From the NCBI GenBank assembly GCA_029688995.1, contig JARULA010000003.1, forward strand, positions 124,001 through 188,000: a DNA stretch of 64,000 nt, written 5' to 3'. The notes beneath the pieces are model-generated. The model searched no databases, had not been told where the DNA came from, and worked only from the letters and a program-made list of their open reading frames with translations. How positions within the stretch are numbered: position 1 is the stretch's first letter; each line of letters starts with the position of its first letter. Of the stretch, positions 48,219-57,204 are shown piece by piece. This stretch comes from Marinilabiliaceae bacterium ANBcel2. Lineage in GTDB: Bacteria > Bacteroidota > Bacteroidia > Bacteroidales > Marinilabiliaceae. Position numbers and translations under genes: made by a program.

Positions 48219-49742
48219 CTATTTTAATTTGAGATCAAACACATCGGTACGTCTGTCTTTAAGATTTCTCACACTCCCATAAGTGTGGAGTTCAGATAAC
48301 AGATCAAGATCCACATCCGATACCAATATCATTTCGGTATTAGGTGTGGCTTCTGTTTTAACTCCGTTAGTAGGAAATGCAAAATCACACGGTGTAAATA
48401 CTGCAGATTGTGCATATTGAATATTCATATTGTGAACCTTAGGCAGGTTTCCAACCGATCCTGCAATAGCCACAAAACATTCATTCTCTATTGCTCTGGC
48501 TCTTGCACAATATCTTACCCTGCTGTAGCCATTTTGGGTATCTGTTAAAAATGGTACAAAAAGAATATTCATACCCTGATCGGCCAATATGCGGGGCAGC
48601 TCGGGGAACTCTACATCGTAGCATATTAAGATTCCTATTTTGCCACAATCGGTCTCATACACCTTTAGCATATCACTGCCCGATAACCCCCATGCTTTAA
48701 TCTCATCGGGGGTTACATGAATTTTTTCGTAGCTGTCGTAAGTACCGTTTCTACGACATAAAAATCCAACATTATATAGTTTATCATTTTTAATTAATGG
48801 CATACTGCCGGTAATGATATTTACATTATAGCTTATTGCCAGTTGAATAAATCTATCTCGTATATCTTCGGTATATTCAGCAAGTTTACGAATTGCATCG
48901 GGCTCCGAGAGGTGGTTATATTTAGCCATTAGGGGAGCATTAAAGAACTCGGGGAATAGTATAAAATCACTTTTATATGCCGATACTGCATCAACAAAAT
49001 ACTCTATCTGCTCATACATATCTTCCGATGTAGAGTAGAGTCTCATTTGCCACTGTACCAATCCAAGTCTTATAACCGATTTTTGCTGTTTTAGCTCTTT
49101 TGTTTTTTTTGTATAATTTATATTATCCCACTGCATTAAAACAGCATACTCTTTTGACTCCTGATCGCCCGATAAGTATCCTGTTAGCACCTTTTTTACA
49201 TGAAAATCATTGGAGAGCTGAAAAGTTAGTGTTGGGTCATATAGCTCTTTGGTTTTAACCTTTTGCAGATACTCCTTGGGAGTCATCTCTTTTGAGTAGT
49301 TGTGGTATTTGGGCATTCTTCCTCCAAAAACAATAGCTTTAAGATTTAGCTGCTCACACAGCTCTTTTCTTGCATCATAAAGCCTTCGTCCCAATCTTAA
49401 GCCACGATATTCGGGATGAATAAACATATCTATGCCATAGAGCACATCTCCTTTAGGGTTATGAGTGCTAAATGTACTGTTCCCTGTTATCTCATCATAA
49501 CTGTGTTCATCACTAAATAGTTCATATTTGACAATAATGGAGAGAGCACATCCAACGATTATCCCATCAACAAGCACAGCAATTTGTCCCATAGGAAAGA
49601 TATTTAAAAGAGTTTGTATCTCATGCTCTCTCCAGTATGACTCTTGCCAGTTGTTATAGGCTTTAAGCATTGCTGACTTAAGTTCTTGATAATCTTCTAT
49701 TTCAAGATTTCTCAGCTCTACATTTTTTATATCATTGCTCAT
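48219..49742 (-). CDS. GNAT acetyltransferase fused to a carbon-nitrogen hydrolase (nitrilase), 507 aa
   Basis: The N-terminal GNAT-like domain (about residues 8-200) contains HPEYRGLRLGRRLYDARKEL (acetyl-CoA loop near 112). The C-terminal domain (about 225-495) is a nitrilase-superfamily amidase with the triad Glu in FPEFFNAP, Lys in YEKIHVTPDE and Cys in ILICYDVEFPE. This two-domain arrangement exists in other bacteria; the substrate is unknown. It is last of a minus-strand run that starts with crtI; the 42-base gap to menB and the orientation suggest co-transcription. AAGGAG lies 4 bases before the ATG. Confidence 0.9.
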   Translation of the reverse strand: MSNDIKNVELRNLEIEDYQELKSAMLKAYNNWQESYWREHEIQTLLNIFPMGQIAVLVDGIIVGCALSIIVKYELFSDEHSYDEITGNSTFSTHNPKGDVLYGIDMFIHPEYRGLRLGRRLYDARKELCEQLNLKAIVFGGRMPKYHNYSKEMTPKEYLQKVKTKELYDPTLTFQLSNDFHVKKVLTGYLSGDQESKEYAVLMQWDNINYTKKTKELKQQKSVIRLGLVQWQMRLYSTSEDMYEQIEYFVDAVSAYKSDFILFPEFFNAPLMAKYNHLSEPDAIRKLAEYTEDIRDRFIQLAISYNVNIITGSMPLIKNDKLYNVGFLCRRNGTYDSYEKIHVTPDEIKAWGLSGSDMLKVYETDCGKIGILICYDVEFPELPRILADQGMNILFVPFLTDTQNGYSRVRYCARARAIENECFVAIAGSVGNLPKVHNMNIQYAQSAVFTPCDFAFPTNGVKTEATPNTEMILVSDVDLDLLSELHTYGSVRNLKDRRTDVFDLKLK

Positions 49743-49784
49743 ATTGCTCCTTATTATTTATTATGCCATTAAAAGGCATCTCTA

Positions 49785-50609
49785 CTATGGAAATTTAGGG
49801 AATTTTTTAAAATCGGGATCTCTCTTCTCTAAAAATGCATTACGCCCTTCCTGTGCCTCTTCCATAAGATAGAACATTAAAGTGGCGTCACCTGCAAGCT
49901 CCATTATACCAGTCTGACCATCCAGCTCTGCATTTAATCCTCTCTTTATCATTCTTATTGCCATCGGACTTCTTTGTAGAATTGTTTTACACCAGTTGAT
50001 TGTCTCTTCTTCAAGACTTTCGGGTTTTACCACTCTATTTACCAGTCCCATTTTTTCTGCTTCATAGGCTGAATACTGTTTGCACAAAAACCATATCTCT
50101 CTTGCCTTTTTTTGTCCAACATGACGTGCAAGGTAAGATGAACCAAATCCTCCGTCAAAGCTACCTACTTTAGGTCCGCTCTGCCCGAACCGTGCGTTAT
50201 CCGATGCTATAGTTAAATCACAAACAACATGAAGCACATGTCCCCCTCCAATAGCATATCCATTAACCATTGCTATAACAGGTTTAGGAAGCGATCTAAT
50301 TCTTTTATGAAGATCAAGTACATTTAATCTGGGAACCCCTGACTCATCAACATATCCTCCATGTCCCTTTACATTTTGGTCTCCACCTGAGCAAAAAGCT
50401 TTATCGCCTGTTCCTGTTAATATTACCACTCCCACTGTTTCATCCTCACGACATCTGTCAAAGGCATCTATAAGCTCGTTTACCGTTTTGGGACGAAAAG
50501 CATTATAAACCTCAGGTCTGTTTATCGTTATCTTTGCAATACCATCAGCTATTTCGAAAATTATATCTTCGTACTCTTTTCTTTTTGTCCATTTAATAGT
50601 CGTAGCCAT
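49785..50609 (-). CDS. menB: 1,4-Dihydroxy-2-naphthoyl-CoA synthase
   Basis: MenB cyclises O-succinylbenzoyl-CoA to 1,4-dihydroxy-2-naphthoyl-CoA. The 274-aa crotonase-fold protein has [14 protein letters not shown] (near residue 37), [18 protein letters not shown] and [22 protein letters not shown] (parts), all MenB signatures. It is 10 bases downstream of menD in the menF-menD-menB run. menH and menC, which act between MenD and MenE, are not between them. The start is ATG. Confidence 0.96.
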   Translation of the reverse strand: MATTIKWTKRKEYEDIIFEIADGIAKITINRPEVYNAFRPKTVNELIDAFDRCREDETVGVVILTGTGDKAFCSGGDQNVKGHGGYVDESGVPRLNVLDLHKRIRSLPKPVIAMVNGYAIGGGHVLHVVCDLTIASDNARFGQSGPKVGSFDGGFGSSYLARHVGQKKAREIWFLCKQYSAYEAEKMGLVNRVVKPESLEEETINWCKTILQRSPMAIRMIKRGLNAELDGQTGIMELAGDATLMFYLMEEAQEGRNAFLEKRDPDFKKFPKFP

Positions 50610-50619
50610 AACAGCAGGA

Positions 50620-52383
50620 TTAAATTTCGTTATTTAAAAATTTAAAATACTTTTTTAGTAATTTACCGTTCTCTTTTCCGGGAGTAAAAACCTCTAAAAT
50701 TGAAGGTTTATCATTTTTGCTTAAAAATTGCTCCATTTTACTGCTAAACTCATCTTCATTTTTACATGTAAAATAGTTTAAGCTAAAAGTATTTGCAACC
50801 CCTTCACAAGAAAGATCCTGTTTTGTTTCAAAAAAATCTAAAACATCCGATTCAGAAGGTCCCTGTAAAAATCTGAAAATGCCGCCTCCCTGATTATTTA
50901 TAACTATAATTTTAAGATTGGGCGAAAGATATTTATTCCAGAGTCCGTTTGAGTCGTAAAAAAATGAGAGATCGCCGGTTATAAGCAGTAAAGGTTTATC
51001 TGTTTGATAGGCTGCCCCTGCCGCAGTACTAATTGATCCGTCAATTCCACTTGTGCCGCGGTTTGCATACCATCTATTACCTTCGTTCCAGTTAAAAAGC
51101 TGTGCATACCTAACGGGAGTACTGTTTCCCAGATGAATTTGCATATTGTTAAAAGGCTGCTCACTTAATAGTTTAAATAGTTTTAGGTCGCACCATTCAA
51201 GGTTATTAAAGAACTGCTTATGCCTTTCGGTTGATTTTTCGGTTCTGTTTCTCCACACCTCTTTAAATCTCTTTTCTCTTGGGTTTAACTTCTCTGCAAC
51301 CTGTTTTAAAATCTGTTCTCCATCTCCTTTTATTATTCTTGTAAGAGATTGGTAGCTATCGGTTATGTTCGATTGATTTGAAAAATGCCAATGTATTCGT
51401 GCAGGTTTATCTCTTAAGATTTTTTTTATCATTTTTGATAGAACAGGAGCATCAAGGGTTATCAGGATGTCCGGACTAAAAATTAGATGTTCATTATCAT
51501 CTATTGTTGATGCTGCACGATCTATATTTGAAAAAAAGTTGGGGTCTTCTATATTTGAAAGAGTTTCGGTAAGTACCACCACACCTTTTTCAGCTAAAGA
51601 GGCAAGAACCTCTTTTAATTGGGGATTACTGTCCATAGCCCCTGTAAGTATCATAACTCTTTGATACTTATCTATTTCTGCAACCAGTTCATCTACTGCT
51701 TTTTGTGAGAAGAGACTGTCACCTTTTAAGGTTTTTATTTTTCTCACAGGTTTATCGGGATATACAGTTTTACCATAAAGAGGCTCCCTCATTGGCACAT
51801 TTATATGTATTGGTCCGGGTACAGGCCCCATTCCTTTTTGAAAAGCCTCATTTAGCATTCTGTTCATATACCACTCATCATCACTGTGGCCTCCCGATAG
51901 GGGAAGTGAACATTGATAACGAACAAAATTGTTATATATACCAGGCTGGTTAATAGTTTGTCCTTCCAGCTGATCTACCCACTCTTTTGGGCGATCGGCA
52001 GTAATAGCCACTAATGGTATCTGTTGATAAAAAGCTTCGGCAATTGCAGGAGAGTAGTTTAATGCAGCTGTTCCGCTGGTGCATACAAGAGCAACGGGTC
52101 TTTTTTTCTCCCTTGCCAGTCCGAGCGCAAAATATCCTGCACTGCGCTCATCCACAATACTAAGGCATTCAAACTTGCCATATCCGGTAAAAGAGATAAT
52201 AAGCGGAGCGTTTCTTGAACCGGGAGAAATCACTACCTGTTCAACTCCATACAAATGGCACAACTCTACCAATGCTTTAACAATTGGTTTGTCAGAAATA
52301 GGTTTACTCACTGCTATTTGGTTTAAATTATTAACAAAAAAGTGGTTGTTAAACTCTATATTGCTGATAATAAGGTTTTGCAT
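50620..52383 (-). CDS. menD: MenD (2-succinyl-5-enolpyruvyl-6-hydroxy-3-cyclohexene-1-carboxylate synthase)
   Basis: The ThDP enzyme adds 2-oxoglutarate to isochorismate. The 587-aa protein has [15 protein letters not shown] (near residue 57), the pyruvate-decarboxylase-type [19 protein letters not shown], and the ThDP/Mg motif [13 protein letters not shown] (near 470). The ATG at 52383 overlaps menF by 28 bases; an internal GTG at the Val of [11 protein letters not shown] (residue ~25) would remove the overlap and is equally plausible. It follows menF and precedes menB. Confidence 0.95.
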   Translation of the reverse strand: MQNLIISNIEFNNHFFVNNLNQIAVSKPISDKPIVKALVELCHLYGVEQVVISPGSRNAPLIISFTGYGKFECLSIVDERSAGYFALGLAREKKRPVALVCTSGTAALNYSPAIAEAFYQQIPLVAITADRPKEWVDQLEGQTINQPGIYNNFVRYQCSLPLSGGHSDDEWYMNRMLNEAFQKGMGPVPGPIHINVPMREPLYGKTVYPDKPVRKIKTLKGDSLFSQKAVDELVAEIDKYQRVMILTGAMDSNPQLKEVLASLAEKGVVVLTETLSNIEDPNFFSNIDRAASTIDDNEHLIFSPDILITLDAPVLSKMIKKILRDKPARIHWHFSNQSNITDSYQSLTRIIKGDGEQILKQVAEKLNPREKRFKEVWRNRTEKSTERHKQFFNNLEWCDLKLFKLLSEQPFNNMQIHLGNSTPVRYAQLFNWNEGNRWYANRGTSGIDGSISTAAGAAYQTDKPLLLITGDLSFFYDSNGLWNKYLSPNLKIIVINNQGGGIFRFLQGPSESDVLDFFETKQDLSCEGVANTFSLNYFTCKNEDEFSSKMEQFLSKNDKPSILEVFTPGKENGKLLKKYFKFLNNEI

Positions 52384-53429
52384 TTTAGCAAAGTCTCATT
52401 CCACTCATCCTCTTTTGAGGAGTCGCGTGTTAAACCACCGCCTGCAAATATAGAACTATATCTTTTATTTGTAAGCATACACCTGATGTTTACAAACAGA
52501 TTTACAGAATCATTAGTTGCAGGTCCTAAAAAACCGCCATAGTATAAACGGTTATGCTTTTCGGTCTCTTTAATAATCTTTCTTGCAGCCTCTTTTGGTT
52601 CTCCGCACAAAGCAGGGGTTGGGTGTAACTCTTCAATAAAAAGGGGAAGATTGGTTAAATCATCCTGATGAAATTTATATACTGTTTTTAAATGATTAAT
52701 ATCCCCTGCCTCACTTATGTAGGGTCCCTTTTTAGAGTAGTTGGTAATATTATGATTGTTTAGTATTTTATCTATATAGCTGCTTACCATCATCTGTTCA
52801 TCTCTCTCTTTACTTGACCAGTAGTTTTCTGTTTTCTCTGTTGAGCGGCGAGTCCCTGCCAGAGAAACTGTGGTATAGTGACTCTCTTCTTTTGATAGTA
52901 AAATTTCGGGAGATGCACCTGTCCATATATCACCTTGTGGTGTAGCAACAATATAAACAAATGCTTTAGGGTTATTGGTTGCTAATTTAGAGAAAACATT
53001 AGCGAGTCGTGGTATTAGGTTTTCTTCAACATTAACAACCCTTGAGAGAATAACTTTTTTTACATCACCTTTTGATAAAGAGCTCATCATACTATCAAAC
53101 TGCTTATAATACTCTTTTTTTTGGTTAGCCGAATCAGCAACAATTTTAATATCTATAAAATTTTTAGGTTCCCTTTTTTCACTTTTTAAATAGAAATTTT
53201 TACTCATTTTAGTAGTGAACCACCACCCTTTTTCACATTTTAGATCAAATGGAAAAAAGATAAAACCTCTGTTTGAAATCGGTTTTTTAAAAAGAGAGAA
53301 ATCGCACTCTTTTGCCTTATCAATTAATGCTGTAGTTACCTTTAAACCTTCATTAGGTAGGCGATAAGCAATAAAAGGAGATTCAGATTTTAAAAGTTGC
53401 TCTGTATATGTAAAAAAATCATTTTCCAT
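52356..53429 (-). CDS. menF: Isochorismate synthase
   Basis: MenF converts chorismate to isochorismate, the first dedicated step to menaquinone. The 357-aa protein has the chorismate-binding-domain signatures VKKVILSRVV (near residue 115), FVYIVATPQGDIWTGASPE and ELHPTPALCGEP, followed by YYGGFLG. The ATG at 53429 is immediately preceded by an in-frame GTG that I reject. It overlaps menD and is 15 bases downstream of the DUF4625 lipoprotein. Siderophore-type EntC is an alternative, but the menD/menB neighbours decide for MenF. Confidence 0.94.
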   Translation of the reverse strand: MENDFFTYTEQLLKSESPFIAYRLPNEGLKVTTALIDKAKECDFSLFKKPISNRGFIFFPFDLKCEKGWWFTTKMSKNFYLKSEKREPKNFIDIKIVADSANQKKEYYKQFDSMMSSLSKGDVKKVILSRVVNVEENLIPRLANVFSKLATNNPKAFVYIVATPQGDIWTGASPEILLSKEESHYTTVSLAGTRRSTEKTENYWSSKERDEQMMVSSYIDKILNNHNITNYSKKGPYISEAGDINHLKTVYKFHQDDLTNLPLFIEELHPTPALCGEPKEAARKIIKETEKHNRLYYGGFLGPATNDSVNLFVNIRCMLTNKRYSSIFAGGGLTRDSSKEDEWNETLLKCKTLLSAI

Positions 53430-53444
53430 CACCTCTTTTTACTT

Positions 53445-53921
53445 TCAATCATCACTCTTGCTTATTATATAAAAAGAGATAAAAACCTGATTAACATTGC
53501 CCCACTTGTCCGATGCAAATACTCCCAAATGGTACTCTCCTTCCTCTGCATTTTCAGGAACTTTAATTTGCTTTTTTATCTGATACTTGCTTTTGTCTTT
53601 GGGAAAAGAATCCTCTAAAATTAAGTTCCAGGCTATTAGCTCATCATTTTCTGCCTCATCAATATTTTGGTCACTATTTTTTAAGGAGCCGTTTTTATGG
53701 GTATGTCCGTCAAAATTGTCGTGAATATCAATTTTCCAACTATTTAAATATTCGTTATCCCATACATTAGCTTCAACAAAAAGTGTATCTCCTTTTATAA
53801 CAGAGTCATACTCTATAGGCTTTACTATCTCTATTTCAGGAGGCTCTGTATCTACATTGTCATCGCTGCATGCCATATAAATCAGTAGGGTAGCTATCAA
53901 AAAAATATTTTTAATCTTCAT
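53445..53921 (-). CDS. DUF4625 lipoprotein, 158 aa
   Basis: The lipoprotein signal ends in IYMACSDD (Cys18). The mature part matches DUF4625: an immunoglobulin-like beta protein with KGDTLFVEANVWDNEYLNSW, HDNFDGHTHKNG near residue 85 and EGEYHLGVFASDKWGN. The HDNFDGHTH cluster has three His and two Asp in nine residues, suggestive of metal binding (inference). It lies 15 bases after the TonB receptor and 15 before menF, so it is most likely the receptor's partner lipoprotein. Confidence 0.88.
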   Translation of the reverse strand: MKIKNIFLIATLLIYMACSDDNVDTEPPEIEIVKPIEYDSVIKGDTLFVEANVWDNEYLNSWKIDIHDNFDGHTHKNGSLKNSDQNIDEAENDELIAWNLILEDSFPKDKSKYQIKKQIKVPENAEEGEYHLGVFASDKWGNVNQVFISFYIISKSDD

Positions 53922-53936
53922 CTTTAAGTAGTCTAT

Positions 53937-56312
53937 TTAAAAGTTATAATTTAATGTGAGTTGAATATTTCTGCCCGGTTCGGGAATATTTAATCTTCTA
54001 TAAAAACTTATATGGTTATAAAACCTCTTATTAAGCAAATTGTTTCCTTGCAGATAAATCTCTGCAGAGTTTTCCCCAATAGTTAAAGGAATCATAATTG
54101 AAGCCCCTGCAATATTATATCCCTTTGTGGTCATTTCATTTCGGGTAACTCTGTTTTGGTCGGCTACCATTTTAAAATTAAGAGATACCTCTGCAGATCT
54201 TTTGCCATTTAGATTGTCGGTTAAGTATGTAACCTCTGTAAAGATATTTGCAGGGGGGGTAAAGGGCAGGGGCCATGAGACAGAACTTTCATCTCCTTTT
54301 TGATATGAATAGAGCCACTCTCCTTTAACTTCAACTCTCCAGTTATCTATCCCCTCTTCGGTATATGAGGCTTCTACTCCATACATAACTGCTTTTGCTT
54401 CGGTATAGTTATAAATTTGTCCCGAGTGGGGCAGATGACTCCAACTACCTGATGGTTCAAGAAATATGTAGTTGTTAAAATTGTAGATGTAGGGAGAAAC
54501 TGCTATATGTCGTTGATTGTTAGTGTAAACAGCATTAGCATCAAGGTAGTATCCTGTTTCGGCAGATAAATCCTTATTGCCCGATTCATGTCGAAAAGAT
54601 CCGTGATGGATACCATTGGAACCCAGCTCATTTGGTGTGGGCACTCTAAAGCTTTTTCCTGTATTTATTAAAAAAGTAAGATTGTTTGTTGGCTTATATT
54701 CTAATCCTGCAAGGTAACTAAAGTTGCCAAAATCTCTATTTGTGTCAGAGGCTCGTTGTGCATAAAAAAGAGCCTCCTCGCTCTCTTTGTTACTGTTTAT
54801 CATATATTGATAAAGGTGGGGATCAAAAAAACCTTCTATATCCACTTTTGCATTATCATATCTTACACCTGAGTTTATCGATAGTTTACGGGATATTTCA
54901 AAATTATGAGATAGGTATGCTCCTTGTGTAGAGCGGGAAAAATCGGGTAGTAGAAAACCGTATCCCTGTGATTCATTTTTTTGGTACTGTAGCTGAACTC
55001 CTCCGGTAAAAGAGTGCTGTGATGTTAGCCTAAAATTCCATTTAGAGTTAAAACTCCATGTTTGCAGCTTAAAATCAAGTTCTAAATCGGGATCCTTTTC
55101 GGGTTTTTGTTGATTTGCAAAATGAGTGTGAAATTCGGCCCACTCTTGCCGGTGATTTTGTTGGTATCCAATATCGGTAGTAATAATTGAGTGAGGTGTT
55201 TGCACAACAGTATTGGAGGCTAATCTAAGATGTTCCACATTTTGATATGGTTTTTCAATATTTCGATGATCTCCATCATGTGTAACCCTGCTGATGTCGG
55301 GAACTCCGTGTGCTCCGGGAAAGAACCCCGCTTTTTGCCATACTCCACTTGCTGTTAAAGAGCTTCTCCAGTTACTCTCTATTATCCCCCCCTGCAGATA
55401 AAGATTTTGTTCATTCCCGGCACTGTTTTTTAATCTCTTTTTTTCAATGGGTATTTCCCTGCTCAAATAGGTAATCGATTCGGTAGGTATTCTATAGTCG
55501 GCAAAATCCATTGCTGAGGCTCTTGTTTTAAAAAAGAGTGATCCGCTATTTTTGTTAAAGGCTAGTGATCCGCCTATTGCATCATTAACCGAGCTTCCAG
55601 TTAACGTTATCGAGCCTTCGGCTCCCAATGGTGGAGGGCGGTTCGAAGTGAGGTTTAGCACGCCACCTATAGCTTCACTGCCATACTCTATTGAAGCAGC
55701 ACCTTTAATAATCTCCGCCTCTTCGGTTAGGAAAGGATCAATTTCCAGTCCGTGATCAGCCCCCCACTGTTGCCCTTCCTGTTTAATGCCGTCATGAACA
55801 ACAACAACCCGGTTAAACCCCATTCCTCTAATGACGGGTTTTGAGGCAGCAGCTCCAATATCCATAGTGTTAAACCCTGCTTCTCTTTCCAAAGATCGAA
55901 CCAGGTTCCCGCTTAAATTACGTAAAATCTGCTCCTGATTTATCATATCTCTTGAGAGAGAAGGAGTAGAATTAAGAGTGTGCCCTCTTATTGATACCTC
56001 TTCAAGTTCTATATCATCGGGGATCATTTCAACTCTTAAGTGGTGATTTCTATCTACAATCAAAGTAGTATCCCACTGGTGATATCCAATAAAAGAGATT
56101 GTAATATCAATGGATTGGGCCGGTATATTATTAATAATAAAACGTCCGTTATTATCACTTACAACATGATACTCCCCGGCTTTAACATGGCAGCCTGGCA
56201 TAGGAGAGTTATGTTCATCAGTTATTAGAGCGGCTATATGAAAATTTTGTGCAGATATTGCTTCTGTAATCCCTGTAATGATTATTAGTGTTATAATAAT
56301 GGTAGTACGCAT
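53937..56312 (-). CDS. TonB-dependent outer-membrane receptor, 791 aa
   Basis: The protein imports a ligand across the outer membrane with TonB energy. A signal peptide ends near EAISA|Q; then a carboxypeptidase-regulatory-like beta domain (about 24-105), a plug (about 115-225, with RGMGFNRVVVVHDG and YGSEAIGGVLNLTS) and a barrel ending LTLNYNF. His-rich loops (GAHGVPDISRVTHDGDHRN, NGIHHGSFRHESG) resemble zinc-type receptors such as ZnuD and set it apart from sugar receptors; no SusD homologue follows. The downstream DUF4625 lipoprotein also has a His cluster. Zn or Cu uptake is inferred only. Confidence 0.9.
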   Translation of the reverse strand: MRTTIIITLIIITGITEAISAQNFHIAALITDEHNSPMPGCHVKAGEYHVVSDNNGRFIINNIPAQSIDITISFIGYHQWDTTLIVDRNHHLRVEMIPDDIELEEVSIRGHTLNSTPSLSRDMINQEQILRNLSGNLVRSLEREAGFNTMDIGAAASKPVIRGMGFNRVVVVHDGIKQEGQQWGADHGLEIDPFLTEEAEIIKGAASIEYGSEAIGGVLNLTSNRPPPLGAEGSITLTGSSVNDAIGGSLAFNKNSGSLFFKTRASAMDFADYRIPTESITYLSREIPIEKKRLKNSAGNEQNLYLQGGIIESNWRSSLTASGVWQKAGFFPGAHGVPDISRVTHDGDHRNIEKPYQNVEHLRLASNTVVQTPHSIITTDIGYQQNHRQEWAEFHTHFANQQKPEKDPDLELDFKLQTWSFNSKWNFRLTSQHSFTGGVQLQYQKNESQGYGFLLPDFSRSTQGAYLSHNFEISRKLSINSGVRYDNAKVDIEGFFDPHLYQYMINSNKESEEALFYAQRASDTNRDFGNFSYLAGLEYKPTNNLTFLINTGKSFRVPTPNELGSNGIHHGSFRHESGNKDLSAETGYYLDANAVYTNNQRHIAVSPYIYNFNNYIFLEPSGSWSHLPHSGQIYNYTEAKAVMYGVEASYTEEGIDNWRVEVKGEWLYSYQKGDESSVSWPLPFTPPANIFTEVTYLTDNLNGKRSAEVSLNFKMVADQNRVTRNEMTTKGYNIAGASIMIPLTIGENSAEIYLQGNNLLNKRFYNHISFYRRLNIPEPGRNIQLTLNYNF

Positions 56313-56334
56313 GTTACTGCTTTAAATACGCGCA

Positions 56335-56342
56335 CAAAATTA
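56335..56342 (-). promoter_or_regulatory. -7 element ahead of the TonB receptor gene
   Basis: On the minus strand TAATTTTG matches TAnnTTTG and lies 23 bases before the ATG (56312), inside the crtB-TonB gap. No -33 box seen. It could give the receptor an entry independent of the crt genes. Confidence 0.35.
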
Positions 56343-56347
56343 ATAAA

Positions 56348-57196
56348 TTAAAAAACACCCAGACTGTTTTTTATAGCAACTTTAAGTAATAAAAAGCTTT
56401 TTTGAGTATTTGAAATTCGATATCTCTTTAATAGAATAGCTCGGGGAGGCGCTTTTTTTATCTTTTTAAAAAGAGATAAATAGTATCGGTATGCAAGATA
56501 AACACCAAACCTTACATCTTTTCTAAGAGCAACAATTCCGGGATATGCCTCTTTAAAGTCCTGTTCTATTTGACGCTCTATCTCCTCTTTTGTTTGGTGG
56601 TTAAAGTTAGAGAAATCGATATCTTTAAAATAGACTCTTCCTTTATTTACAAAATCATCTTCAGCATCCCTTAAAAAATTAACTTTTTGGAAAGCTTCCC
56701 CCAGTTTACGTGCCGGGTACTGTAATCGGTCATACTCCTTACTATTATTGTAGTAGAACACTTTAAGACACATTAAACCTACAACTTCGGCCGAACCATA
56801 TATGTAATCATTTAAGTCCCTTTGCGAAAAATATTTCTGTGTAAGATCCATCTCCATGCTTTTTAAAAATGAATCTATAAGTGAGTGGTCTATTTTACAG
56901 CTGTTTACTGTGTGTTGAAAACTGTCGAGCAAAGGGTTTGTACTTACTCCTCTTTTAATCGCCTTATAGGTATCCTCTTTAAATTCGTGTAGTAACCTCT
57001 CTTGATTAAATTGATTTAAAGAATCGACTATCTCATCGGCATATCTAACAAAACCGTATAAACTATATATATGGTTACGATACTCTTTCTTAAGCATTCT
57101 TACCCCTAAAGAGAAAGAGGTACTGTAGGTTTTTGTTGTATTTCTGCTACACTTTAAATTATTATGCCTGTATAGTTCAATGGGAGTAAGTTTCAT
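56348..57196 (-). CDS. crtB: Phytoene synthase (squalene/phytoene synthase family)
   Basis: CrtB condenses two GGPP molecules to phytoene. The 282-aa protein has the first Asp-rich motif in YADEIVDS (near residue 53), GSAEVVGLMCL near 135, and the second in NFLRDAEDDF near 167, with the Bacteroidota-typical NKGRVYF after it. All catalytic Asp are present. It begins 8 bases after crtI in the same run. The neighbouring crtI is frameshifted, so flux beyond phytoene is uncertain. Confidence 0.94.
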   Translation of the reverse strand: MKLTPIELYRHNNLKCSRNTTKTYSTSFSLGVRMLKKEYRNHIYSLYGFVRYADEIVDSLNQFNQERLLHEFKEDTYKAIKRGVSTNPLLDSFQHTVNSCKIDHSLIDSFLKSMEMDLTQKYFSQRDLNDYIYGSAEVVGLMCLKVFYYNNSKEYDRLQYPARKLGEAFQKVNFLRDAEDDFVNKGRVYFKDIDFSNFNHQTKEEIERQIEQDFKEAYPGIVALRKDVRFGVYLAYRYYLSLFKKIKKAPPRAILLKRYRISNTQKSFLLLKVAIKNSLGVF

Positions 57197-57204
57197 ACGC
57201 CATC

